Source: DASWED01 sp036394995
GTDB taxonomy: Bacteria; Actinomycetota; UBA4738; JACQTL01
Direction: 5' to 3'
DNA: 64,000 nt
Assembly: GCA_036394995.1 (NCBI GenBank)
Contig: DASWED010000054.1
Span: 1 to 64,000, forward strand
Both the position numbers and the translations under genes were made by a program. The notes under the pieces are model-generated. The model searched no databases and was not told where the DNA came from. It was given only the letters and a program-made list of their open reading frames with translations. Shown piece after piece: positions 23,406-32,329 of this stretch (its first letter is position 1; every line of letters begins with the position of its first letter).

Positions 23406-26400
23406 ATGGTGTGCCCCTCCTGCGGCGAGGCGAACGACCCCCGGGCGCGGTTCTGCATGATCTGCGGGACGCCGCTCCCCGCCGCCGAGCCGGTCGAGGC
23501 CCGCGAGGAGCGCCGGATCGTGTCGGTCCTGTTCGCCGACCTGGTGGGGTTCACCGAGAGCTCCGACCGGGCCGACCCCGAGGACGTCCGGGGGACCCTG
23601 CTTCCGTTCCACCGCATCGCCAAGGAGGAGATCGAACGGCACGGCGGGACCCTCGACAAGTTCATCGGCGACGCCGCCATGGGGGTGTTCGGCGTCCCGT
23701 CGGTGCACGAGGACGACGCCGAGCGGGCGGTCCGGGCGGCCCTGGCCATTCAGGACCGGGTCCGCGAGCTGGTCGAACGGCAGCCCGAGCGGCCCTTCGC
23801 GGTGCGGGCGGCCGTGGAGACCGGTGAGGCCGTAGTGACGCTGGCCACCGGCCCCCAGATCGGGGAGAACGTGGTCGGCGACGTGGTGAACACGGCCTCC
23901 CGGCTGCAGGGCGTGGCCCCGGCCGGGGGGGTGGTGGTCGGCGAGGGCGCGTACCGGCGCACCGTCGCCTCCATCGAGTACGCCCCCCTGGACCCGGTGG
24001 CGGTGAAGGGCAAGGCGGAGCCGCTGCAGCTGTGGCGGGCGGTGGGGGCTCACCGAGAGGTGCCCGCCGCCATGGACGCGGACGGTCTCGGGCCGTTCGT
24101 GGGCCGGGGGGCGGAGCTCGACGAGCTGGCCCGGATGTGGGAGGTCGTCACGGTGGAGCGGTCCTCGCGGGCCGCGCTCCTGGTGGGCGAGCCGGGGATC
24201 GGGAAGAGCCGGCTGCTGGGCGAGCTCCGGGCCCGTCTGGCCGGGGTGGGCCGGCCGGTTGTGTGGCGCCACGGGACCTGCCCCCCGTACGGCGAAGGCG
24301 CCACGTTCCGGGCCTTCGCGGACGTCGTCCGGAGTCATGTGGGCGCCACCGAACGCGACGAGCCGGAGGCGGTTCGATCGAAGCTCCAGGATGCCCTGGA
24401 GGCGCTGGCGCCGGATCCGGAGGACCGCCGGTGGCTCCTCTCCCGGCTGGGCCCGGTCGTGGTCCCCGGGGCCTCGGGTGGGGCGGACCGGGAGGAGGTG
24501 TTCGCGGCGTGCGAGCGGTTCGTGCGACTGGCCGCCGGGGCCGCGCCGCTGGCCCTCGCGTTCGAGGACCTGCACGTAGCGGAGCCCCCCATGAGCGCGC
24601 TGGTCCTGCACCTGGTCCGGGAGCTGGCGGGGGTCCCCGTGTTCGTGCTGTGCACCGCCCGGGAGGAGCTCTTCGAACGCGAACCCGCCTGGGGGGAGGG
24701 AGCGCGAGTCGCCGTGTTCCGGCTGCGCAGCCTGTCGGACGGTGAGATGCGGTCCCTGGTGCACGGGCTGAATCCGGAGGGGGCCGTCTCCGGCGCGACG
24801 GAGCGGGAGCTGATCGGACGGGCCGGGGGCAACCCGCTGTTCGCCAGGGAGTTCGTCCGGATGGTCTCGGAGTCCGGGGAGGGCGGGCGCCCCGGGATCC
24901 CCGAGACGGTGCAGGCGGTGGTGGCGGCCCGGCTCGACATGCTGCCGCCGGAGGAGCGGTCGCTGGTCCAGACCGCGTCGGTAGTGGGGGAGACGTTCTG
25001 GCCGGCCGCGCTGGCCACTGTGGGCGGGGCCGCGCAAGGGGTCGTCGACGCCGCCGTCGGCTCGCTCCTGGCCCGGGGCCTGGTCCGAGATGTGGAGCCG
25101 TCCGTCGAGGGACATCGCGAGCTGGGTTTCACCCACGCCGTGATCCGCGACGTGGCCTACGGGCAGATCCCGCGCCGCGAGCGGGCCGCGCGCCACGCCG
25201 CGGCCGGGAGGTGGATCGAGGAGGCGGCGGGCGACCGGGCGGTCGACCGCGCCGAGGCCCTGGCCGTGCACTACCGGACGGCGCTCGAGCTGTCGAAGGC
25301 GTCCGGACAGCTGCCGGGGCCCGACGTCGAGGACGGCGCCCGGCGGTTCCTGGTGCTCTCGGGAGACCGGTCAACGGACCTCGACGCGGGCCGCGCCACC
25401 GAGTACTACCTCCAGGCCCTCGACCTCATGCCGCCTGAGCACCCCGACCGGCCGGCCGTGTTGATCCGGGCGGCCCGCGTGGGGGGGCGGTCGGGCCGGC
25501 TCAAGGGGGAGCAGACCATCGAGATGTACGAGGAGGCCGCGAACACGCTGCTGGCCCGGGGGGAGCGCGCCGCCGCCGGCGAGGCGTGCATCCGGCTGGC
25601 CATGCGGTTCGGCGTCCTGGGCGACGCGGACCGGGCCCGCGACGCGCTCCAGGAGGGCGTTCGGCTGCTGGACGACGAGGCCCGCGGGGGACCGGAGCTC
25701 GCGCTCGCGTACGCGAAGCTCGGGGAGGACGCGGCGTTCGCCGGTGACACCGCCATCGCCCTGGAGTGGGCCGACCGCGCCCTGGCGCTTCCCGGAGGGC
25801 CCGACCGCGAGGAGGCCGTGATCATGGCGCTCGAGGTCCGGGGGGACTCCCGCTGCACGCTGGGCGACGTCGAGGGGCTGGCCGATCTCCGCCGGGCCCT
25901 CGACATCTCCTCGGCGGCCGGCCGGGCCATCGACACCGTCATGGCCCACTCCTGGCTGGCCGAGTGGCTCTGGGTGCTGGAGGGACCGGAGAGCGGGCTC
26001 GCGCAGCTGGCCGAGGCCGAGGAGATGTGCGAACGGCGCGGGCTGGTGGGGCTGTCCCTGTGGATCAGGGCCGAGCGGGTGACCATGCTCTCCGACCTGG
26101 GGCGGTGGGACGAGCTGGTGGGGCTGGCCGAGGACGTGATCGCGCGGGACCGGGAGGCCGGTGGAACACAGGTGAGCGCCCTTGTGCTGGCCGCGCTGGT
26201 CCCGGTGCTGGTCCACCGGGGCCGGACGAGCGAGGCGCAGCAGCTGGTGGGCGGCATGCTGGACGGGGCCCGCAGGGCCGAGGACCTCCAGGTTCTGGCC
26301 CCCGCCCTGGCCGGAGCCGCCGTGGTGGCGGCCCGGACCGGCGACAGCGAGGAGGTCCGGCGCCTGGCGGAGGAGTTCGACCAGGCCACTGCCGGGCGCT

Positions 26401-26798
26401 CCCCGCTGTACCGGCAGGTCCACTCCCCGGAGCTGGTTCGGGCGTGCGTCCAGGCCGGCCACGTGGAGATCGCCGAACGCCTGGCCGCCGACCCGCCGGG
26501 GCGAAGCGCCCGCCTGGCAGCCGCATCCGCGACCGCCAGAGCGGTGGTCGCCCTGGCCCGGGGCCGGATCGAGGAGGCCGCGGAGGCGTTCGAGGAGTGC
26601 CGGGCTCGGTGGACCGACTACGGCCACCGCCTGGAGGCCGCGCTCGCATCCCTGGGCTCCGCCGGCTGCCTGCTGCGCCTGGACCGCCCCGACGAGGCCC
26701 GGGACCGGCTCGACGCCGCCCGCATCCAGCTGGAGTCCCTTGGCGCCGTCGACCCGCTGGCCGAGGCCGACGCCCTGGCCGGAACGCTCCGGTCCTGA
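23406..26798 (+). CDS. Zinc-ribbon / class III cyclase / AAA-ATPase / TPR regulator
   Basis: A 1130-residue multidomain protein. A zinc ribbon (Cys3, Cys6, Cys17, Cys20) leads into a cyclase domain (about 35-215) with metal Asp45 and Asp89, Lys85, Asn162 and Arg166. The second purine-selecting position is Asn155 rather than Asp, so nucleotide choice is less certain. An AAA/STAND ATPase follows with Walker A GEPGIGKS at 261-268. The remainder is TPR repeats (for example residues 650-1120). Such fusions are widespread in actinobacteria and thought to couple cyclic nucleotide production to ATP-driven signalling; the stimulus is unknown. A collapsed paralogue lies at 3110. Confidence 0.9.
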   Translation: MVCPSCGEANDPRARFCMICGTPLPAAEPVEAREERRIVSVLFADLVGFTESSDRADPEDVRGTLLPFHRIAKEEIERHGGTLDKFIGDAAMGVFGVPSVHEDDAERAVRAALAIQDRVRELVERQPERPFAVRAAVETGEAVVTLATGPQIGENVVGDVVNTASRLQGVAPAGGVVVGEGAYRRTVASIEYAPLDPVAVKGKAEPLQLWRAVGAHREVPAAMDADGLGPFVGRGAELDELARMWEVVTVERSSRAALLVGEPGIGKSRLLGELRARLAGVGRPVVWRHGTCPPYGEGATFRAFADVVRSHVGATERDEPEAVRSKLQDALEALAPDPEDRRWLLSRLGPVVVPGASGGADREEVFAACERFVRLAAGAAPLALAFEDLHVAEPPMSALVLHLVRELAGVPVFVLCTAREELFEREPAWGEGARVAVFRLRSLSDGEMRSLVHGLNPEGAVSGATERELIGRAGGNPLFAREFVRMVSESGEGGRPGIPETVQAVVAARLDMLPPEERSLVQTASVVGETFWPAALATVGGAAQGVVDAAVGSLLARGLVRDVEPSVEGHRELGFTHAVIRDVAYGQIPRRERAARHAAAGRWIEEAAGDRAVDRAEALAVHYRTALELSKASGQLPGPDVEDGARRFLVLSGDRSTDLDAGRATEYYLQALDLMPPEHPDRPAVLIRAARVGGRSGRLKGEQTIEMYEEAANTLLARGERAAAGEACIRLAMRFGVLGDADRARDALQEGVRLLDDEARGGPELALAYAKLGEDAAFAGDTAIALEWADRALALPGGPDREEAVIMALEVRGDSRCTLGDVEGLADLRRALDISSAAGRAIDTVMAHSWLAEWLWVLEGPESGLAQLAEAEEMCERRGLVGLSLWIRAERVTMLSDLGRWDELVGLAEDVIARDREAGGTQVSALVLAALVPVLVHRGRTSEAQQLVGGMLDGARRAEDLQVLAPALAGAAVVAARTGDSEEVRRLAEEFDQATAGRSPLYRQVHSPELVRACVQAGHVEIAERLAADPPGRSARLAAASATARAVVALARGRIEEAAEAFEECRARWTDYGHRLEAALASLGSAGCLLRLDRPDEARDRLDAARIQLESLGAVDPLAEADALAGTLRS

Positions 26799-26805
26799 CG
26801 GGGCC

Positions 26806-27330
26806 TCAGGGGAGGAATTCGCGGCGGCCGGTCTCCTTGTGGTCGGACTGGGCGAACTGGATCCAGGTGGACTGGACGCCCAGGAAGACGATGAGGGCCA
26901 GGAACACGCCTTCCACCTGGACGGCGGGCACGTGGAAGCCGAGGTCCTTCACCAGCGAGGGGATCACCGCGAACATCGCCACCAGGACGTACAGCCCGAA
27001 CCCCGCGTAGTGCGCGGCCCGCCACAGCCGGGACCCCTGTGCCCGGCGGGTGGTGGCCAGGAGGAACCCGGCCTCCACGGCTCCCAGGACGGCCGCGGTG
27101 ACGAACGTGATCCGCCACAGGAACCCGGTGGTCGAGATCAGCGACATCAGGCTCATGATCCCCGGCAGCACGAAGTACAGCGAGGTGTCGTAGGCCTGGA
27201 TCCTGCGCCGGCGATCGCGCATGAGGTCCTGGTACTTGAACTGGACGACCACCCACCACAGCCCGAGCAGCGTGAAGCTGACCTGGGCCATCGTCGAGTA
27301 GAAGTTGCCCAGATCCGTCACTGCCAGCAC
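26806..27330 (-). CDS. Four-TM membrane protein, unknown
   Basis: A 174-residue integral membrane protein with about four hydrophobic segments: VSFTLLGLWWVVVQF (about 16-31), YFVLPGIMSLMSLI (52-66), a pair around ITFVTAAVLGAVEAGFLLA, and GLYVLVAMFAVIPSL, plus a final VFLALIVFLGV. It starts at GTG 27330 with GAGGAGGAAGG upstream. It is convergent with the cyclase/AAA gene, 7 nt apart. No family or substrate recognised. Confidence 0.75.
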   Translation of the reverse strand: MLAVTDLGNFYSTMAQVSFTLLGLWWVVVQFKYQDLMRDRRRRIQAYDTSLYFVLPGIMSLMSLISTTGFLWRITFVTAAVLGAVEAGFLLATTRRAQGSRLWRAAHYAGFGLYVLVAMFAVIPSLVKDLGFHVPAVQVEGVFLALIVFLGVQSTWIQFAQSDHKETGRREFLP

Positions 27331-27543
27331 GACCTGCCTTCCTCCTCGCAGCTATCGATCCCGGCCTGCGCCGTGTGAATGCTCCCGCAGTTGCGTCCAC
27401 CGGGCAATCCGCCCCAATGGGCGCCGCTCCGGGGTCAAGCCGGGCCGGGGAGGTTGCCGATACGTGAGGTGAGCGGGGTCCCGGGTCCTTCGGGAAGGGA
27501 CCGGCCGCCGACCGCCAACCGAACCGTCCCCAGGGGAAGATCC

Positions 27544-29028
27544 ATGAACGCAACTGCTCGCCGCCGCACCTCGCTGTTCCTCACCGCCGCCGTCGTCGCC
27601 GCGCTCACCCTGCAGGTCCTCCGGCCCGCTCCCGCCCACGCCGGGTGGCTCGGCAAGCGCGGCGTGATCGTGTTCGTCGCGCCCACCGCGAAGGGCGACA
27701 AGTCCTCGATCTGGTTCATGACCGGGGAGGGGACCGATCTCGTCGAGATGACCCCCGGCGACGGCCGAAACGACTTCGACCCGATGTTCTCGCCGGAGGG
27801 CGGGCCGCACGTGGTCTACGTCGGCAGGCCGCTGAAGGGCGGCCCCGGCGACCTGTTCGTGATCGACCGGTACCCGCCGGGGGGCGGCCTGCCCAAGCCC
27901 ATCAACCTCACCGCGAAGCTCGCGGGCGACTCCGAGCACCCGGCCTTCTCGCCCTCGGGCGGCAAGATCGCGTTCGACCTCACGGTGCCGGGGAAGCCCC
28001 CGCACATCTGGACCACCAGCCTGAGCGGGCTGAACAAGCAGATGCTGACGTGCTGCCGCGACCACCAGCTGAACGACGGCCCCATCAACCAGCCGATCGT
28101 GGGCACGCAGCCGGCGTGGTCACCGGACAGCAAGACGATCGCGTACGTGGCCCCCGACCCGCAAAACCCCACCGTGAACGGCATCTGGCTGGCCGCCTAC
28201 GATCGCAACCGGCTCCCGGTCTTCCTCACGGACGGCGAGCAGCCGAACTGGTCCCCGCTCGGCGACATGCTCGTGTACACGCTCGGTGGCAACCTCATGG
28301 TGGCCCGTCCCGACCCCACGAACCCCCGGCCCACGCTCATCACCCGCGAGCCGAAGGGCGTGATCGACACCGCGCCCGCGTGGACCCCCGACAGCACGCA
28401 CCTGCCCTCGTACCAGGAGTCGCCGGGGACCGTCCTGTTCGAACGGGACGGGCGCGTGTACATCGTCGGCGCGTCGCCCGTGAACGGCTCGAAGCAGCCC
28501 CACGCGGTGTCGCCGGCCGGGATCGACGCCGGTGCCCCCGACTGGCAGCCCCGCTGCATGAACGACAAGGTCCACGACGGCGTGGTGATCCGGGGGACGG
28601 CCGGACCCGACCTCCTGTGCGGCGGGCGCGGGAACGACACGATCTACGGCTACGGCGGCTGGGACCACATCTACGCGGGCCAGGGACACGACCACGTGTA
28701 CGCGGGCCCGGGGAACGACTTCGTCCTCGGCGGCGTGGGGACCGACGGCGACGTCATCGACGGCGGCCCGGGCGACGACCACCTCGAGGGCGGGCTCGGC
28801 CCCGACGTCATCACCGACTACGGCAAGGACTCCGGCTCGGACTTCATCACCGCCGGCGGGGCGAACGACCGGATCGAGGCCTGGGACGGCGTCCTCGGCA
28901 ACGACCGGATCGACGGCGGCGACCAGACCGACACCTGTGTGGTGGACAACACGGACCTCGGCCACAGCCAGGGCGTGGACTTCATCTGGCAGTGCGAGCA
29001 CGCCACCCTCCCGAAGCAGGTCGGGTAG
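27544..29028 (+). CDS. Secreted TolB-like propeller with Ca-binding-type repeats (paralogue 1 of 3)
   Basis: A 494-residue exported protein. The signal peptide ends near AHA, giving a mature start of GWLGKRG. Residues about 35-320 are TolB/PD40-like propeller strands (FSPEGGPHVVYVGRP, PAFSPSGGKIAFDL, QPNWSPLGDMLVYTL). A conserved CC pair follows each third blade, and a WQPRC linker precedes the C-terminal 120 residues. These are Gly/Asp-rich nonapeptide-like repeats (GRGNDTIYGYGGWDHIYAG, GPGNDFVLGGVGTDGD) of hemolysin/RTX Ca-binding type. ATG 27544 follows AGGGGAAG. Two tandem paralogues follow directly. Role unknown; an envelope or extracellular protein stabilised by Ca is inferred. Confidence 0.85.
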   Translation: MNATARRRTSLFLTAAVVAALTLQVLRPAPAHAGWLGKRGVIVFVAPTAKGDKSSIWFMTGEGTDLVEMTPGDGRNDFDPMFSPEGGPHVVYVGRPLKGGPGDLFVIDRYPPGGGLPKPINLTAKLAGDSEHPAFSPSGGKIAFDLTVPGKPPHIWTTSLSGLNKQMLTCCRDHQLNDGPINQPIVGTQPAWSPDSKTIAYVAPDPQNPTVNGIWLAAYDRNRLPVFLTDGEQPNWSPLGDMLVYTLGGNLMVARPDPTNPRPTLITREPKGVIDTAPAWTPDSTHLPSYQESPGTVLFERDGRVYIVGASPVNGSKQPHAVSPAGIDAGAPDWQPRCMNDKVHDGVVIRGTAGPDLLCGGRGNDTIYGYGGWDHIYAGQGHDHVYAGPGNDFVLGGVGTDGDVIDGGPGDDHLEGGLGPDVITDYGKDSGSDFITAGGANDRIEAWDGVLGNDRIDGGDQTDTCVVDNTDLGHSQGVDFIWQCEHATLPKQVG

Positions 29029-29081
29029 GCCGGGACCGAAATGTCCTCGCCGTGGGCCTGTTCAAAGCGCGCGACACGGCC

Positions 29082-29087
29082 TAGGCT
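29082..29087 (+). promoter_or_regulatory. -10 hexamer TAGGCT before paralogue 2
   Basis: TAGGCT ends 9 nt before GTG 29097. There is no ribosome site between them, so the transcript is probably leaderless and separate from paralogue 1. Confidence 0.5.
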
Positions 29088-29096
29088 GGCCCCGTT

Positions 29097-30572
29097 GTGA
29101 ATCGAGCGCCCCGCCCCGCCCGCCGGCTTGCCGCCGTCCTGGCACTCTCCGGTCTCGCCGTGACCGTGCTCGGGCCCCAGCCCGCCGGCGCCGCATGGCT
29201 CGGGAAGGCCCGCAAGACCGGGTCCCCGGCCAGGCTCGTCGCCGCCGTGACGAAGCCGGGAGCGAGCACGTCCGACATCTGGTCGTTCGAGTTCGACACC
29301 GACGGGACCACGCAGCTCCTCACGAACTACTCGTCGACCGACGGCCGGAACCACGTCTCCCCCACGTTCTCCCCCGAGGGCGGCCCGAACATCGCCTTCA
29401 TCGGGATCTCGAAGGGCGTCGGGGACCTGTTCGTCGTCCAGCGCGCACCCGGGGGCGGCGCGAAGCCGGTCCCCGTGAACATCACCACGAAGCTCGACGG
29501 GAACGTGGCCCATCCCGCGTTCGCCCCGTCCGGCGGCAAGCTCGCGTTCGACTACACGCACGGTGGCGTCACCGAGCTGTGGGTCACGAACCTCGTCGGG
29601 ACCAGCCAGAAGGTCGTGGACTGCTGTATCGGCAGGGACCTCACGCTGGCGAACGTGAAGGGCTCCCGGCCGGTCTGGTCGCCGGACAACGACTGGCTGG
29701 CGTACGTCGTGCCCGATCAGACGTTCGGCTCGCAGGTCTGGGCGGTGTCCGTCGGCGGGAAGGTCCCGCTCGGGTCGACCGCCATCCCGCCGATGTTCCC
29801 GGTGACCCGCGACGGCGGCACGGACCCGAACTGGTCGCCGCTCGGCGACCGGATCGCGTACACCCAGAAGGGCGTGCTCAAGGTGGTCCGGTTCGACCCG
29901 AACGGGTCCCTCGTCCCGGGGAAGGTCGTGGACACACCGCCCGACGGCTCGGTGGACGAGAATCCCGCGTGGTCCCCGGACTCGTACGACACGTCCCACG
30001 GCGTGATCGTGTTCGACCGGAAGGTCGTCCGGACGGGCGCGACCTCGCTGTGGTGGGTGAACCCGAACGCCGCCACGCCGAAGGCCAAGAAGATCACCAC
30101 GGGCTTCAAAGCCGAGAACCCCGACTGGTGGCCCCAGTGCACGAACGACAAGAACCAGGAGGGCGGGACCATCAAGGGCACGAGCGCCCCCGACCTCCTG
30201 TGCGGCGGCGGCGGCAAGGAGACGATCTACGGGTTCGGCGGCGCCGACCGGATCTTCGCCGGGGGTGGGCACGACGTCGTGAACGCCGGGGCCGGCGACG
30301 ACTTCGTCCTCGGCGGGATCGGGACCGACGGCGACCGGCTGGTGGGCGGTCCGGGGGACGACTTCCTCGAGGGCGGCACGGGCGACGACGTGATCTGGGA
30401 CACGGGCACGAACAGTGGCAGCGACATCATCGAGGCGGGGTCCGGGGCGGATGAGGTCCACGCGAACGACGGCACGCCGGGGAACGACGAGGTCTCCGGG
30501 GGTGGCGGCAACGACTTTTGCTATGTGGACAAGGGCGACATCGTCTGGGACTGCCTCCACGTGATCATGTGA
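29097..30572 (+). CDS. Secreted TolB-like propeller with Ca-binding-type repeats (paralogue 2 of 3)
   Basis: A 491-residue exported protein. The signal peptide ends at PAGA and the mature start is AWLGKARKTGSPA, nearly identical to paralogue 3. The propeller strands include FSPEGGPNIAFIGI, PAFAPSGGKLAFDY and DPNWSPLGDRIAYTQ. A CC pair occurs at VVDCCIG and the linker is WPQCTND. The C-terminal repeats are GGGKETIYGFGGADRIFAGG, GAGDDFVLGGIGTDGD and GGTGDDVIWD, ending with two Cys (CYVD, WDC). The three copies share the domain order but differ in length and sequence, so this is an older duplication, not a recent one. Confidence 0.85.
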   Translation: MNRAPRPARRLAAVLALSGLAVTVLGPQPAGAAWLGKARKTGSPARLVAAVTKPGASTSDIWSFEFDTDGTTQLLTNYSSTDGRNHVSPTFSPEGGPNIAFIGISKGVGDLFVVQRAPGGGAKPVPVNITTKLDGNVAHPAFAPSGGKLAFDYTHGGVTELWVTNLVGTSQKVVDCCIGRDLTLANVKGSRPVWSPDNDWLAYVVPDQTFGSQVWAVSVGGKVPLGSTAIPPMFPVTRDGGTDPNWSPLGDRIAYTQKGVLKVVRFDPNGSLVPGKVVDTPPDGSVDENPAWSPDSYDTSHGVIVFDRKVVRTGATSLWWVNPNAATPKAKKITTGFKAENPDWWPQCTNDKNQEGGTIKGTSAPDLLCGGGGKETIYGFGGADRIFAGGGHDVVNAGAGDDFVLGGIGTDGDRLVGGPGDDFLEGGTGDDVIWDTGTNSGSDIIEAGSGADEVHANDGTPGNDEVSGGGGNDFCYVDKGDIVWDCLHVIM

Positions 30573-30646
30573 CGCTCGTCATGCGGCGCCGGATCGGCCG
30601 AACGTCCACGGCCATTCGGGTCTAGCCGGAGCGCCACCCCCGCTGC

Positions 30647-30652
30647 TAGGGT
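30647..30652 (+). promoter_or_regulatory. -10 hexamer TAGGGT before paralogue 3
   Basis: TAGGGT, about 74 nt before GTG 30726. It gives a 5' leader containing the ribosome site CAGGGGGG, unlike paralogue 2. Confidence 0.4.
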
Positions 30653-30725
30653 GGGCCCGCGGTGCCGCTCGAGAGCTCGGCCGCCCGCCGGCATCGTCGT
30701 CCCAGGCTCCGCAGGGGGGGTACCC

Positions 30726-32327
30726 GTGATTCTCGTTCGTCGTGTCGCTCGTTCGATGCTGCCCGTCGTGGTGGTGGCCGCGCTCATGATCGTGGTCGCC
30801 GGCCCGACCGCCCACGCCGCGTGGCTGGGCAAGGCCCGGAAGGCCGGGTCGCCGGCGCTCCTCATCGCGTCGGTCCACCGTCGCGCCGACGAGGCCGACC
30901 ACTTCGACATCCGGTCCTTCACGTGGGACACGGACGGGACCGTGACGCTCGAGGACGACTACTCCCCCAACGCGCGCGCGTTCAACGACGACCCGGCCTT
31001 CTCGCCCGAGGGCGGCCCGCACATCGTGTACATGGGGAAGTCCGGGCCGAACTCGATGGACGGCGACCTGTTCGTGGTGGACCGCCAGCCGCCCGGCAGC
31101 GGCCTCCCCAAGCCGGAGAACCTGACGAACTCCGCTCAGCTCTCCGGCGACGCCGAGCATCCCTCGTTCTCGCCCTCGGGCGGCAAGATCGTGTTCGACT
31201 ACACCAAACGCGGCCAGCTGCCCCAGATCTGGATCACGAACCTGGCGGGCTCGCTCCAGATGCCGCTCGACTGCTGCGCGGGCGACCCTTCCCCGGGCAT
31301 CGTGAAGGGCACGGACCCGGTGTGGTCGCCGAACAGCAACTGGATCGCGTACACGAAGGCCGTCACGGCCGACATCAACCAGGTGTGGGTGACCTCGATC
31401 AGCGGCGACGTGCCCCTCGACAAGGGCGCCGTCAGCGCCACCTTCCCGGTGACGCTCCGCGGCGGCGAGCAGCCGAACTGGTCGCCGGTGGGCGACCGCA
31501 TCGCGTACATCAACGGGGGAGTCCTGTTCGTCGTGGACTTCAACGCGTCCGGCGTCATCGGGACGCCGACCCTGGTCGATGCGCCACCCGCGGGTTCGAA
31601 GGACGCCGACCCGTCGTGGTCGCCCGACTCCTACACGGTGAGCGACCGGACCACCGGCGTCATCGTGTTCGAACGGACCGACTCCAACGGCAACCGGACG
31701 CTGTGGTCCGTGAACCCGAACGCCCAGAACCCCCAGGCGAACCGGATCGACACGCTCGACGCCGGGTTCCAGGCCGGCAGTCCCGACTGGTGGCCGCAGT
31801 GCACGAACGACCGCGCCTCGTCGGACGGGGCGGTCGTGGAAGGGACGCCGGGGCCGGACCTGCTGTGCGGCAACGACGGGAGCAGCACGATCTACGGCTA
31901 CGGCGGGTTCGACCACATCTACGCCGGGGCCGGCCGCGACCGCGTCTACGCCGGGCCGGGGAACGACTTCGTCCTGGGCGGCGTGGGCGACGACCCCGAC
32001 TACGTGAACGGCGGCTCGGGCGACGACCACCTCGAGGGGAGCCTCGGTAACGACATGTTCGTCGACACCGGCTCGAAGAGCGGCCGCGACGACATCAAGG
32101 GCCTGATCGGCAACGACACGATCAAGGCGAACGACGGCACGAAGGGGAACGACCGGATCGACGGCGGTGACGGCACGGACACGTGCTACACGGACAACCG
32201 TCCGGGCGGCTCGCCTCCGGTGGCCGACCTCATCTTCGGCTGCGAGAAGTTCCCGCTCCAGGCAACGGTGCAGACCGAGGCGCGGCAGTCGGCCCACCGG
32301 TACTGGGTCGAATGGAGGAGCAGCTAG
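30726..32327 (+). CDS. Secreted TolB-like propeller with Ca-binding-type repeats (paralogue 3 of 3)
   Basis: A 533-residue exported protein. The signal peptide is LPVVVVAALMIVVAGPTAHA, and the mature protein starts AWLGKARKAGSPA. The propeller region (about 60-370) has FSPEGGPHIVYMGK, PSFSPSGGKIVFDY and QPNWSPVGDRIAYIN; a CC pair lies at LDCCAGD and the linker is WPQCTND. The repeat block is SSTIYGYGGFDHIYAGAGRD, GPGNDFVLGGVGDD and GSGDDHLEGSLGND. A C-terminal extension of about 35 residues after FGCEKF is not present in the other two. The start is GTG 30726 with a purine-rich site upstream; the frame from 30651 lacks one. Confidence 0.85.
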   Translation: MILVRRVARSMLPVVVVAALMIVVAGPTAHAAWLGKARKAGSPALLIASVHRRADEADHFDIRSFTWDTDGTVTLEDDYSPNARAFNDDPAFSPEGGPHIVYMGKSGPNSMDGDLFVVDRQPPGSGLPKPENLTNSAQLSGDAEHPSFSPSGGKIVFDYTKRGQLPQIWITNLAGSLQMPLDCCAGDPSPGIVKGTDPVWSPNSNWIAYTKAVTADINQVWVTSISGDVPLDKGAVSATFPVTLRGGEQPNWSPVGDRIAYINGGVLFVVDFNASGVIGTPTLVDAPPAGSKDADPSWSPDSYTVSDRTTGVIVFERTDSNGNRTLWSVNPNAQNPQANRIDTLDAGFQAGSPDWWPQCTNDRASSDGAVVEGTPGPDLLCGNDGSSTIYGYGGFDHIYAGAGRDRVYAGPGNDFVLGGVGDDPDYVNGGSGDDHLEGSLGNDMFVDTGSKSGRDDIKGLIGNDTIKANDGTKGNDRIDGGDGTDTCYTDNRPGGSPPVADLIFGCEKFPLQATVQTEARQSAHRYWVEWRSS

Positions 32328-32329
32328 AT

